Notes: generated from the sequence alone by a model not told the origin. Positions 35,401-47,386 are shown, counted from the stretch's first letter. The stretch is DNA of 64,000 bases from Odontesthes bonariensis (GCF_027942865.1 NC_134526.1:7482784-7546783), one strand, 5' to 3'. Numbers and translations: made by a program.

Positions 35401-37013
35401 CCAGGCGATTGGTGAAGACCGGTGTGTGCAGGGGATGAGGGCTCAGAGTAGAGGAGCTACCAGAGGGGGATGGTGCAGGGGACACCGTCTCAAAGCGGCT
35501 GCGGGCCTGAGGGGAGGCCCGTGGAGTTGCCCACGGTTTCTGTGGCTGCTGAGGATTGTTAAAAGTTCTGCTAAAGCTGCTCGAAGCAGGAGAGGTTGCA
35601 GAGAGGCCGGGGAAAACACCGGGACTCTGAGGACGAGCTGAGGGGAAAGCATTAGAACTCGATGAGACAGAAGTCTTGCATGCATTACTGAGCTCCCTAA
35701 GGGTCCGGTTAGGCAGTGTGTGACCTCCTCTGCTGGTCGAGGGTCGCAGTGTCTTAGGCTCAGCTGTCGCTGCAGATGGAGTGGGAGCAGCAGGTTTACA
35801 GAGATGCCCCGTTTGGCTGTCACACTCGTCCAAGTCTGCCAGGTCAACATCCCAATCATCAAAGTCGTCCTGAGCCACACAGGGCTCCATCGGCCCCCCC
35901 GTGTTGGTATGACTCTGCTGTGGTGCCAGATTTGGCTGAGAGCTGTTCGGCGTGGGAGGAGGACGGGACCGAGGCTGAGCAGAGGAGGAGAGCTGCCTCA
36001 AACCCACAGCAACAGTTTGTGCTGCAGCGCGCTGCACGCTCCCTCTCGATGCCGTGCCATTGCACATGCCGGCTGATCTCTCTCCAGTCTGCTGATGGCA
36101 GATTTTCTCTGGCTCTCTGTGAGCAACGGGGGAAGCCCGCAGAGCGCAGGATGACACAGCAGCTGCTCCACTGTCTGGTCCAGAAGCTGAGCAGGCAGTC
36201 CAGTCTGTCCCGAGCACATCCTGGGAAACACACACACACGCCAAGGTGTATACAGGTATAAACAAGTTCAACTTTTAATACCACTTCTAAATGAAATTTA
36301 AGACAAAACGTACGATGGAAATACCAAGTAAACACCCTGACAGTATGGTAAAATGACAAATGACGGTTGAGTTTAAGAACATCGACTAAATGTGTGTCAT
36401 GCGAAAAGATCACAAAAATGTCATCACTGTCCTAAATTAAATTTATTACAATATTTTCAGAACATTTAAGTTTCATGAACAAATGCTTATAAAATCAAGT
36501 AAATCTATTTTTTTTTTAAAATACTGTTCCTTTAGAGCAAAAAGAAAAATACACAAATATTTAAGACCCATGCAATCTGAATTTAAAACAATTTGATACT
36601 TTTTAAGGTCTTATTTTCAGGAAAATTGATTTACGACTTTTTACGACTTTTTAAGGACACCCTGGCACGCACGCACAGGAAGACGTTCTCATTAAGCTAC
36701 AAAATAGGAGCGTCCTACCCTGACAGTCAAGTGAAAATTGAATCAGGTGTGTTCAAATCAAAGTCACCTCATCATCAAAGTCCTCGCCAACGCTGAACAG
36801 GCCGCTCAGTTTGCACGTCTGTAACAGAGGTAACAACCCACCAATCAAATGTCTCCACTCCGTAAGCACCAACACACCACCAGATCCCGTTGTAAATAAA
36901 TAAAAATGGCTTAATACACTTGAAAAAGTAAGTTGCCTGGCATGCCCGGCTGAAATGTGTAAGCTAAGTTAGCTTAAGGTACGGCCAGTTTGCTGCTTAG
37001 GCTTACTTACCAT
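26474..37013 (-). CDS. hrob: Homologous recombination OB-fold protein (C17orf53 orthologue)
   Basis: HROB acts in the nucleus, where it recruits and activates the MCM8-MCM9 helicase for DNA synthesis in homologous recombination and crosslink repair. Coding exons (minus): 37011-37013, 36768-36818, 35291-36220, 35026-35109, 32876-32995, 30096-30204, 28130-28215, 27927-28040, 27611-27839, 26474-26529. They total 1,782 bp (593 residues; human is about 647) and all phases join. Exon 1 carries only the ATG, directly followed by GTAAGT. The long third exon encodes a low-complexity Ser/Pro-rich stretch with an acidic DDFDDWDVDLADLDE and a conserved RRFPGPAGLLPQQ. Exon 5 has GLDERNPSCFLRT. Residues about 395-500 form the OB-fold region (VPNMAVLLKS, GTVHRQLLEDRVEELKVGSV, NVTPNNLLRIYSP). 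The C-terminus is acidic, DDDLDELLGELPED. The donor after exon 9 (GCAG/GTCGGG) is weak. Intron 5 holds an antisense LINE fragment. Confidence 0.93.
28216..30095. other. hrob intron 6
   Basis: Non-coding intron sequence with a T run (28707-28720). It holds a perfect CRE palindrome, TGACGTCA, at about 28975 next to CpG-rich sequence (CGCCGCGTGCCGC), which might mark an internal regulatory element. No exon was recognised. Confidence 0.5.
30885..31702 (+). mobile_element. L2/CR1-type LINE, truncated 3' fragment
   Basis: One open frame from about 30885 to the stop at 31633-31635 encodes the reverse transcriptase from its catalytic box (YSDDSAVVG) through YLGVHVDNRLDW, FYKSVVESVISSCVICWGSS and the C-terminal FLPTAISIYNNS. 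A short 3' UTR follows with AATAAA and the tandem GAATT tail typical of L2-like fish LINEs. It is 5'-truncated, lacking the endonuclease and most of the fingers. It sits in hrob intron 5, in antisense orientation to hrob. The uninterrupted frame suggests a fairly young insertion. Confidence 0.85.
31703..32875. other. hrob intron 5, remainder
   Basis: Non-coding sequence between the LINE fragment and exon 5. Short AATAAAATAAA-like and CAACTCTCTGCAT stretches near 31800-31920 may be part of another LINE tail, but this is too weak to call. Confidence 0.4.
32996..35025. other. hrob intron 4, no feature seen
   Basis: About 2 kb of non-coding intron. No repeat ends or coding exons were recognised. 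Confidence 0.5.
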
Positions 37014-37260
37014 TGCAGTCAAGGGATATCGCGAGGAAAACCGTATTTGATCAGTTTAGATAAATACACCAAACCAACATTGAATGCCATTCAATCACTG
37101 TGTCTTATGAAAGTCACTGTCTTTTCGAAAAAAACCCCGTACTGACTGACAAACACGACCACCAAAAAGGCAACTTTTTCTTGGGTTACGCTGCTGTTTG
37201 CTACCGCGCCGTCACGTTCAAATACGACGTAATGACGCACGGAGTGTTTACGCAAAGAGT
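37014..37260 (-). promoter_or_regulatory. hrob: hrob promoter region (probable)
   Basis: The sequence just upstream of the hrob ATG has a CpG cluster (37204-37245) with TTTGAA on the hrob strand (37217-37222), which matches the CHR element of cell-cycle genes. TGACGC/TACGTAA-type CRE-like sites are close by. Inferred from position and motifs; the start site is not visible. Confidence 0.35.
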
Positions 37261-37497
37261 TTTGAAGCAAATCAAGATGCTTCACTCCCCGTCACAGTCA
37301 AAGTAGTTTCGTTTTAGTGAGTTTTGGCAAAGAAACACAACAATCTTGTAAATTGTCAGGCTAATTAACTATAAAAATTGACATAGATATGACACGTTAA
37401 TAATTAAAGTAAAAAATTAGGGCAACATGAGCGAGAAGTCACGGAAAATTTGAACATTTGCAATTTATGTTAAGAAAGATCATTATATTCAGTCTGA

Positions 37498-37942
37498 TTA
37501 AAGCAACACAATGTAACTTCTCAAAAAGCCCACTATGGAGCTCCCCCTACAGGCTTGGAGGTAATGTACGGTTACACTGTCGTAAATACAACACCCTTTC
37601 ACTTTCACTTTCACTTTCACGTTTGTTGACGAACTGGCGAGGAGTCAGAAGGTGCAAGCTATGTCGACCGAGAAGGTAAGAGTAATCAAATGTACCTGGG
37701 AGCGTGAGAGGGGTCTATTTGTTTTTGCGGTAGATGTGCAAAAAAGCAAGAAGAAGTACTTCCGCTCAGCTCCCGGGCCGCTACCGGGCCGGTCCAGCAA
37801 AGTTACATAGCGCAGTTTTTCCAACTCAGACCCCCGAAGGGCATAGGAGACAGGCCAATCGTAATATTAAAACTCATTCTAGCCGCACAATTTTTTTCAA
37901 GCTGTTATTTTAAGGTAGAAATGTTACATAGTATTGCTTTAA
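37498..37942. mobile_element. TTAA-bounded MITE between hrob and asb16
   Basis: The ends are TTAAAGCAACACAATGTAAC and, reverse complemented from the right, TTAAAGCAATACTATGTAAC, 18 of 20 identical. TTAA occurs at both boundaries (37498-37501 and 37939-37942), as piggyBac-type insertion would leave, though other superfamilies are possible. It is 445 bp and non-coding. It carries the CTTTCA repeat described separately. It sits in the shared upstream region of hrob and asb16. Confidence 0.65.
37596..37620 (-). repeat. GAAAGT hexamer repeat, IRF/ISRE-like
   Basis: Four tandem CTTTCA units read on the minus strand as GTGAAAGTGAAAGTGAAAG. Repeats of AAGTGA/GAAAGT are the classic binding pattern of interferon regulatory factors. 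It lies inside the MITE. Function is inferred from the motif only. Confidence 0.5.
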
Positions 37943-38706
37943 GTAGTGAATTAACTTAACCAGTTAGCTTCAAACTTAACCATTTAACCAATCCTAAAAT
38001 CTGATGAGCATAATATTGTTTTACGTGAAATTAAACAGCCTTTTCTATTCTTTCTTTGTTTGTTTTTCTCATTCTTATTTAGAAATACATAGAAAAGCGC
38101 ACTTGGGAATTGTATTCCTTCATTTTTCCCTTTAAGCAGATACTGTGTTGCCCCAAAAAAATTGCCTCCGGAAGCACATGAGTTATGGTTATGTAACGGT
38201 TCTCTCTAAACTGGATTTTATCATCTTGACATATTTTTGTTCTTGTTTTATTCGGCTGCTAAAGTAAATTAACTTCGAGTGAATGCTGCCATCTAGTGGC
38301 TGCAGGAGATAGGACGCGTATCAGGTCGGCCGAGTATCAGCTTGCATTCTGATCTATTAATATCTCGTTGAACTTGTATTTGAGCAGCAAACTTGTGACT
38401 GTGCTCACAAAGAAAGGACATTTGATTTGGGAGTCTCTTCGTATATCAAAAGGGACATGAGACAGATCCCAGTTATGAATGTTTATACTTGACCACTGCT
38501 TGGATCCCTTTTAACTCGAGGCATTTCCAGTAAAGGGTGAGTAAAAGCGGAGTGTAAGTAGAAGTGCTCAGAGGTAAGAGGCTTAAGGGAATTAAACATG
38601 TGGACGTGAGCTGAGAAGAAATGCCATATAATTGTCAACTTTAAATCTGTGTTTGTCTAACAAGCTGACAAAGATTTAACTTCTGTAGGGCTGACTGGAA
38701 GGTTTC
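37943..38706 (+). promoter_or_regulatory. asb16: asb16 upstream region
   Basis: Non-coding. GCTGCCATCTAGTGGCTGCA at 38287-38306 resembles a CTCF site. A possible acceptor, CTTCTGTAG (38680-38688), just upstream of the asb16 ATG suggests a spliced 5' UTR; the first exon was not located. Nothing else was recognised. Confidence 0.35.
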
Positions 38707-41700
38707 ATGTCGAAGAACACATTTCCGTTCACCTCTACCTCACTGCGCTCTTTGAGAGTGGAGCAGGAGTTTCAAGAGTGGGAGGATGCACGGCGAGCTT
38801 TAGCTCAGAGGAGAGCCATGACCAGGGCCCCGCTGCCTCGGGCCCCCAGGCTTCTTCCCAAGCAGCGGCCCCTTCAGGAGGTTCGAGCCCCTCCACCACA
38901 GCTCCGCTGCAGAGACACAGCCATCCACAACACTTTCATGTGTGGGGACATGAAAGGAGTGTATGCTGTGCTTAAGGACTCTGCCATGGTCAACGCCCTG
39001 ATGGAGACGGTGCATGAGGAGATGGTGTGGGCTCCAGAGATGGGTATGACTTCAAAGGCTTTTGTTTTACAATCTGATGCCATTGATACTCTAACGCCTC
39101 TCCGTCCCCCTGACAGGTATGTGGACGCTGAGCTCCAAGGTGAAACAAACCTCAGCCCTGCGCCTGGCTGCCAGCCGAGGACACTCGGCATGTGTGGAGG
39201 AGCTGCTGTTTCGTGGAGCTGAGGTAAACGACGACCCTGGAGGCAGCACCGCCCTCCATGATGCCTGCACAGGCGGTCATTCTGTGTGCGTCCAGCTGCT
39301 GCTGACTCATGGAGCAGATTCTGAACTGTTGGCGGCAGATGGCAGCGCCCCTCTTCACCTCTGTACCTCTGCACAGTCATTCCAGTGAGTGGAAAAGGAC
39401 ATGGAAACAATATTTTAGAGCTTTTACTGCATTTCATACCAACTCCATTTCCTCAAGGGGGGGAATAGAAGCTGTGTTTCATCTTCCTATTAACTCAAAT
39501 TTAAAATAAATTATTATGAAGAACACTTTAAATTCTATAGAAAAAAAGCCAAAAACAGGTGAAAGAGCTTAAAGCTGCAGTCTGCAACTCTTTTTCAAGT
39601 ATAATGCCTGGAACTGTCCGGGGATTCTGAAAGTAGTACATTAAATACCCCAATACAAAAAAAAATGAGTTCTCTAGGTCCCCTATATGTCCCGCTAGGT
39701 CCCTCCAAAGCCAGCAGGTTTGTTTACAAAATTGCAGACCGGACCGGTAAAAGGTAACCAATCAGGTTACGAGCTGGGCTCTGCTGCCTGTCAATCACCG
39801 ATTGTGCACGCGCGATACAAGGTAGGCTCGTCCCCACGCTTATTTATCTAGACTATTGAACTTCATTACGGGCTAGTCTACTTACTGTGTCTTCCATGAT
39901 CGCAAATGACAGGTGAGTTGATGAATGAGGAGTCGTATACGCGCATCTGGCGTGCACGTAGACGTGCACGAGTTCTCATGTGTTTTGATGGGGCGGGACA
40001 GGAAGTTGAATAACTTTTTATTTTTCGGTTAAAAAATAAGCATTTCTTGCATTTTGCGACTACGGAGGTCACCGTTTTCAACTTCAAGCGTTCTGATAGA
40101 TCATGTAAACTCTTACATGTGACAACAACAAATCCTGCAGACTGCAGCTTTAAAGGGATAGTTCGCCTCTTTTGACATGAAGCTGTATGAACATTTTCTT
40201 ACCCCCTGCTGCGTCGAGTTCCAGCCTCGTTTTGGCGTTGACGAAAGTAGTCCGGCTAGTTGGCTGGGGCTTAAAAAATAAAGCGTTTTGGTTCTCAAAA
40301 CAATAAGCGTTCTAAAGAGTAATACTTTTGCATCACAAAATCATTCTCCAGGAAAAAGTCAGACCTCACAATCGCTTGGCCCTATTTTTCTCCCTTCGTA
40401 TCACTGCGTGCTGCCGACACCCGCGCCTGTTACGGTGTTTGCTGCTCAGTCTACACAGCACGCAGTGATATGAAGGGAGAGAAAATAGGGCCAAGCGATT
40501 GTGAGGTCTGACTTTTTCTGGATGAACGATTTTGTGATGCAAATGTATTACTCTTTTGAACGCATATTGTTTTGAGAAGCAAAACGCTTTATTTTTTAAA
40601 CCCCAGCCAACTAGCCGGACTACCTTGGTCAACACCAAAACTAGGCTGGAACTCGGCTCACAGGACACAGCAGGGGGTAAGTCAATGTTCATGTACGATA
40701 TTGCTAATATGGGATGTCATACAGCTTCATGTCAAAAGAGGCGAACTATCCCTTTAACATTTTAAAAATTATGTCAGACAAGACGTCTTTATATAAACTG
40801 GATATTTTCTCTGTCCAGATGTCGATGCTGGTACATGTGATGATCAGAATCTTAATATTTCTTACAAGCTGTGCTGAGCTGCTTTTGGAGGGAGGTGCGG
40901 ACATCAATGTGAGGTCCAGGGAGTCAAGACTCACACCTCTGCACGTCGCTGCTCGGCGAGGCCTGGAGGAGCACGTGGAGCTCTTCCTCAGCCACGGAGC
41001 AGATGTTCTCGCCACAAATCGAGAGGGTGAGACCCCTCTGAATGCGTCGTGCTCCGGAGCAGAGAGGCCATCTGAGGCGGGACGGTACCTCCGTGTGATC
41101 CAGATGCTGCTGGATGCGGGCGCTAACCCCCGAACAGCTGGCAGGAAGCAGCACACCCCGCTGCACAACGCCTGTGCAAACTGCTCCTCCAGGATTGTAG
41201 ATGTCCTCCTGCAGCATGGAGCAAAGCCCGATGTCATCAACTGTGCAGGATACACACCACTGGATTGTTTGTTGCAGGTAGCAGACGGGGAGTCAGGTGA
41301 AAAAGTTCAGTCACCATACAGAGAGGTACATTTCAGTTCAGATATTTGGATAAAGTTTGTTCTGCTTGGTCCTTAAGGTGGTGGAGGATTACCCAAACCA
41401 ACAGCCTGAGGCGATAGCACAGTCACTTCTGAACCATGGAGCAACTCCTGTTCCACCAAAGGTTGGAACAAACTGCCACTCTGGGAGAATACAAACAAAA
41501 ACAGAGAATTGTTTAGGTTGAATGATGTGTTCCGCGCGGTTCTCCCTACAGATGCTGAAGCAGTGCGTCCTTTCTCCTGCCACCCTGGAGGTGATGCTGA
41601 ACTCGTACACGTCTGTCCCTCCCTGTGATTGGATGGATTCCCTGTCTGCTGAGATGTTTGAGGTGAGTTCTCTGCAGTGCTGAATCACCTCTCTTCCCCT

Positions 41701-41938
41701 TGTTTACCCTCCTCGCTGTAGCCTGTCTGTTTCTGCCTCCCTGCCTCAGGACCAGCGGCCGTTCTTCCTCTCGGTGCGTCAGCGGAGCGGTCAGCCGCGC
41801 TCTCTGCAGCATCTCTGTCGATGGGCTTTACGTCAGCATCTAGGAGCCCAGTGTCACTCTGCAGTCATTAAACTGGACATTCCCAACTCAGTCAGGGATT
41901 ATCTGCTGCTGCGTAATGACGGGACGCTCCAGTGAATT
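38707..41938 (+). CDS. asb16: Ankyrin repeat and SOCS box protein 16
   Basis: ASB16 is a substrate-binding subunit of a Cullin-5/Elongin-BC/Rbx2 ubiquitin ligase; its substrates are not well defined. Exons: 38707-39043, 39117-39384, 40869-41277, 41378-41461, 41552-41662, 41750-41938, totalling 1,398 bp (465 residues; human is about 453). Phases join. After an Arg/Pro-rich N-terminus, ankyrin repeats begin near residue 120 (TSALRLAASRGHSACVEELL, STALHDACTGGHSVCVQLLL, LTPLHVAARRG, HTPLHNACANCSSRIVDVLL, YTPLDCLLQ). The last exon encodes the C-terminal SOCS box (SLQHLCRWALRQHLG ... LPNS-like IPNSVRDYLLL). An AATAAA follows at 42272-42277. It is divergent from hrob and upstream of tmub2, as in human. 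Intron 2 is nearly filled by two transposons. Confidence 0.93.
39569..40153. mobile_element. TTAA-bounded MITE in asb16 intron 2
   Basis: The ends are TTAAAGCTGCAGTCTGCAAC at the left and, reverse complemented from the right, TTAAAGCTGCAGTCTGCAGG. About 585 bp, non-coding. Its right TTAA (40150-40153) is also the left TTAA of the foldback element that follows, so the two abut or one inserted at the edge of the other. Confidence 0.7.
40150..40757. mobile_element. Foldback (long palindromic) element in asb16 intron 2
   Basis: The element is almost entirely a long inverted repeat. The left arm (40150-40413) and right arm (40456-40757) pair along most of their length around a 42-nt spacer. The terminal TTAAAGGGATAGTTCGCCTC and the following 20 bases (to CTGTATGA) are identical in both arms. 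The left arm lacks about 35 bp present in the right arm near its outer end. TTAA occurs at both boundaries. Transcription of asb16 would make a hairpin RNA of roughly 260 bp. It ends about 110 bp before exon 3. Confidence 0.85.
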
Positions 41939-42689
41939 TATTTTGCACGTCCATTTGTAACAGTGTGGTGACTCATCTAACGTGTATTTGAGATCTCAAC
42001 AACCTGTTAAACTAGCATTTGTTTTTGTCAACTTGTATTTCTTTGAACTTATTTAATATTCTCCTGTTGGATTATTCTTTATTTCCTGCTGGTGTTACTG
42101 TTTTACCCCTAATTTCAGCAGCATTGTGTTAGCATAAAATTGTCTGCCGTTACCTTCTCCTTTAAATGACATTAACCATACTATTTACAGAAATATCATG
42201 CCATGTGTCAGATGTGTTGCTTTATATTTGGTGCATTATGTTTTTGTCATTTCACATTTTCCATACAAAGAAATAAATGTGGTTCAAGTCAAAAAGTTCA
42301 AAACATGCCCGTAAAGCTGACCATGAACTCCATATTTCTACTTTGTACTTTTTTTTGATAGTTTTAGAATCCTTCAACTTAATTAACATTAAAGTCCCAC
42401 TCAAGAAGATGTAAATCCCCTAAAAACTCACATTCTCATGGCCTCACAAAAGCTTGGGTGTGACAAAACACCTCTTTGCTCACTCAGTGAATGGGGATCT
42501 ATGAAAGTGCTAAAATGGGGGAGGAGTATCGGATGTTGATACAGTTTCCCAGACAGCAGACAGGTGACTGTGAGCATGAGCCAAGTAATAATAAACTGTT
42601 AAACCAGGCTACGGTAAGGAGGCAAAAAGTCTGAAAAGTTCAAACAATCTCTTTGATCATGTAGAAAATGTGACCTACACATACCAGAG
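41939..42689 (+). other. asb16: asb16 3' UTR and following spacer
   Basis: Non-coding. AATAAA at 42272-42277 is the likely asb16 poly(A) signal, giving a 3' UTR of about 340 bp. Nothing else was recognised up to the LINE remnant. Confidence 0.55.
42272..42277 (+). terminator. asb16: asb16 poly(A) signal
   Basis: This is the first canonical AATAAA after the asb16 stop codon, on the coding strand, followed by a T/G-rich stretch (GTGGTTCAAG, then TTTTTTTTG further on). Assigned by position. Confidence 0.6.
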
Positions 42690-43345
42690 TAGCCCATGGT
42701 GTTCCACAGGGCTCTATACTGGGACCAGTTCTGTTCACTCCATACATACTTTTTTTGGGCAGGAGGAAACATGAAGTACAGCATTATTCCCACGCTGATG
42801 ACATCCAGCTCTATTTATCTTTAAAACCTTAGTAAACTAATCAGTTAATGAAGCTATATAAAAGCCTGTTTGGCATCCTAAAAGTAAAGTAAAACTACAG
42901 TCAGAGAGTCACAGTTGAACCTCATAGTAACTCTGGATGGTATTACTTTGGCTTCCAGTATACTGTTAGGAACTTTAGAGTCACTTTTGACAAGGATTTA
43001 TCTTTTAGTTCCATGAACTCCAGAGCAGCTTTAAGGCCATTTTAGCTGGCTTTACAAATCATTCCCTGAAAATCATTCTGCTGATCCATCACATATCTAC
43101 TCTTTTAATCTCTCCACAATGGCTTCCTGTAAATCCTCCTTATCACGTAGAAAGCAACTAATAACATAGTTCCTTGTTTATCTTGACAGTCTCATTGTTG
43201 CAGTTTCACCTCACAAGAGCTATTTGCTCTCAGAATGAAGGCGTGGTCGTGTGTCGCAGAGTTTCCAGGACCACGGTACGAGGCAGAGCTTTTAGTTTTC
43301 AGGCTCTTTTTCCTGTTAAACCAGCTCCTGTTGCAAATTGACCCA
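42690..43345 (+). mobile_element. Degenerate Rex1/CR1-like LINE remnant
   Basis: The segment [16 protein letters not shown] followed by [12 protein letters not shown] (about 42688-42828) is the reverse transcriptase GVPQGS and YADD region, with the tyrosine replaced by His. Decayed pieces follow, such as VTFDKDLSFSS and, near 43250-43320, a region like VSRTTVRGRAFSFQ. Frames are broken. The closest family from memory is Rex1 or another CR1/L2-type LINE. Confidence 0.65.
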
Positions 43346-43454
43346 TATCAGTTCATCATGTCCTTCGCACTTTAGACCACTCGGTCCTACCTCACCTACA
43401 CTATTAGCAAATTTACTGATTATACCACTGTGAACTGAGGTGCTCAAACCATCA

Positions 43455-44000
43455 GTTTAGAAAACCAGATGTAACTGAACACTAAAAAACTCAAGAACTA
43501 ACTTTTGCCTTCCGGATTGACTGAAAAAACTTTGCTGCCCTTAATGATGACCGCGTTGCAAGATACACTTCCTTCAAGTTCCTTGGCATCCTCCTCTCTG
43601 CAGACCTCACTTGGACAGAAAACACCACAGCCGTCCTGGAAAATCTATATAAAAGAGAAGCTACAGCGGGTCTTCTAACACTCTTCCTTAGAGAGCATAT
43701 TGATGCAGTGCATGTGTGTGTGCTCAGCAGCAGACAGGAGAGCCTGTGGCGGATTATAGAAACAACTCAAAAACCATCATTCTGCCCTCCCGAGATGCCA
43801 TCTCAAGCTCTTGCTGCCTCAGCAGGGCCAAAAACATCCTCAAAGACCCCCCACATCCAGTAAACAAGCTATTTGACCTGCTGCCCTCTGCAAGCTGTTA
43901 CAGTTGAATCAGATCACAAGCTACCAGACTCACAAACATTTTTCTCCCCTGGGATACATGCGCTTTAAGCTCAGACAGCTCAGACTGTAACCTTTACTGA
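43455..44000 (+). mobile_element. Second degenerate LINE 3' remnant
   Basis: The segment FKFLGILLSADLTWTENTT (about 43571-43627) is followed, after frame breaks, by SRAKNILKDPPHPVNKLFDL (43824-43883). Together these resemble the C-terminal part of fish non-LTR reverse transcriptases, which end in motifs like LKDPSHP...LFSLLPSGRRYRS. It lies directly after the first remnant but appears to be a different family. Confidence 0.6.
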
Positions 44001-44950
44001 CAACATTCACTGTGAAATTCTCCAGCCCCCTGCAATAACTGGTGGGCATTGTCCACAGAATTTTTTGTGCATTATCACAGGGCTGTGACTTCTTCTTCAA
44101 CAGCTCAACAAGTCTGTGACCTGAGAACATATCTATATTATTTAATAGTGTGTGCTTTGATATCTTTTAAGTGGCCCTGCACCGAATGGGACGAGCACCA
44201 AAACTTCTTTGTACCCTGTGCAATGACAATGAAGGCTATGCTGTTATATTTAGAGTTGTAAATAATGTCTTTCCCTCACACTTTTTTTTAATAGTTTTTC
44301 TTTGTTCTGTAAAACACTGTGTAGCACTTGTACTGGAACTAACTGATGGAAAGGGTTGCCAAAGAAAGGCACGGGCTAAACAGATGGTCTTACGTCCTTT
44401 CTTTTTGGATTGTTGCTTCTGTCGTGTTTTATTTGACATTTTTTTACTGGATGTTCGTTGATATTACTCCGCCACCGCTAAGAAAATAGTGCGAGCATGA
44501 ACGAGCTGCCAAATAAAACACGACAGAAGCAAATTTTCGCAACGAAATTTGATATGGATTACCAGTGCACACCAGTAACCACTCTGGTGAGTTGATTATT
44601 TTGAAAACGGACGTTTATGGTGCTTTTACGGACCTTTTTGGACATGCACATGACTTGCCATTCTGAAGCAGGTTGAGAAAAATCTAAATTAGGCAAATAC
44701 CGGAGACAGCAGTAAACATCAAAAAAGCGGTGAGGGGGGGTTCTAAAACATTGCAGACGACTCAGAAAAGAGGCTTAATGTTGAAAATACCACAGTTCCC
44801 CTTTAACAAAATCCGACACCGAATATCTGTAAATGTGCCTCTGAACAGATGAAAGTAACACGTCCATCATGTTAAGAAGTAAATCTGTAAGTTAAGAAGA
44901 CTAACAGGCGTGTCCTGTTTCCACAACAACTGGCCCCACCCCTCACCAAT
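44001..44950. repeat. Intergenic with a 23-bp perfect inverted repeat
   Basis: TTGCTTCTGTCGTGTTTTAT plus TTG at 44413-44435 pairs perfectly with 44510-44532 around a 74-nt loop. The segment ending GTTCCCCTTTAA near 44806 looks like the end of a TTAA-type MITE, but its other end was not found. No coding sequence. Confidence 0.55.
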
Positions 44951-45051
44951 TACGTCACGCCGCTGCACTGTGTTTATTATGTGGTTTTTGAGCAGCTGCT
45001 AACTAGCATTAAGCCTCCTCTTTAAGTATGCGTTAATTTTACCGCTGACAG
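44940..45051 (+). promoter_or_regulatory. tmub2: tmub2 promoter and 5' non-coding exon (probable)
   Basis: ACCAATTACGTCACGCCGC (44945-44964) contains a CCAAT box and a CRE-like TTACGTCA. About 90 bp further on, CTGACAG/GTAAGA at 45051/45052 is a strong donor, fitting a first non-coding exon joined to the acceptor before 45872. No other good candidate lies between asb16 and tmub2. Confidence 0.5.
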
Positions 45052-45886
45052 GTAAGACCCAAACAAATGCGTCACGTTTAAGACTTTCAGATGTTCACTC
45101 GACGCCTCTTTTCAATGTGAAAACTGTTGCCACAAAACAAACGGAGCAATGCGGGTCGTAAACAGCCGAAGGTCGTTTTTCAGCTAGCTCGGTAAGCTAG
45201 CTCGAAAGCTAAGTTAGCTCGACAGTAGAAGCATTACAAGATGCAAGATGACAGGTTGGGAGAACAACAGGGTGGCTTTTATAACGACTGACGTGTGGTT
45301 AAGACTGACTATCGGGTGTAACAAAAGTGACACGAGTGGACACTGTTGACAGTAGCTGAAACAGCTGTTGACCAGCACCGATAGCTGCGGATCACCCTGG
45401 AGGGTAACTTTTAGCCTCAATGTGACTTTTCTAAATGGATTAACTTAATTTCCGCCGCCTATGCTAGTATCCAACACTGTGCTACTCCCGAGCTTTGAAC
45501 TAATGCCGTCATAGCGTGTTTGTACTTGCAGGGGGAAAAGAAACGTTCCTCATTTTTCTAAGCTTTAAATAACGTCTTGGGCAAAGCAGGACTTTCCGGA
45601 TGTGCTGGAATTTGTTTTTCATGTGTCTGATTAACATGGAAATGCAGTCAGTTGAATATAAGAATTACCTTGACGCAAACAGTTTGTCATTAAAAATGTA
45701 AAAACAGAGGGCAATAGTGCTTAATGGTGATTAAAATGTTACATTTTTGCCAGTGAAGCAGTTGTGTAAGTCCTCTGGAGTTAAATTCATGACTTTGTGT
45801 TATAAAGAAGAGCCTCACCTGACTCTGATGCTCTTCTCGAATCTTCATGCACTTGTTCTTGTCTCCTGCAGGTTTGGTGGACAGAG

Positions 45887-47386
<1,500 letters not shown>

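Noticed and set aside
35443-36413. Long alternative frames on both strands over hrob exon 3
   Set aside because: Shadows of the 930-bp GC-rich hrob exon; only one frame matches HROB.
40714-40868. Extension of asb16 exon 3 to an upstream ATG
   Set aside because: This part lies in and just after the foldback transposon; the acceptor at 40,868 joins exon 2 in phase.
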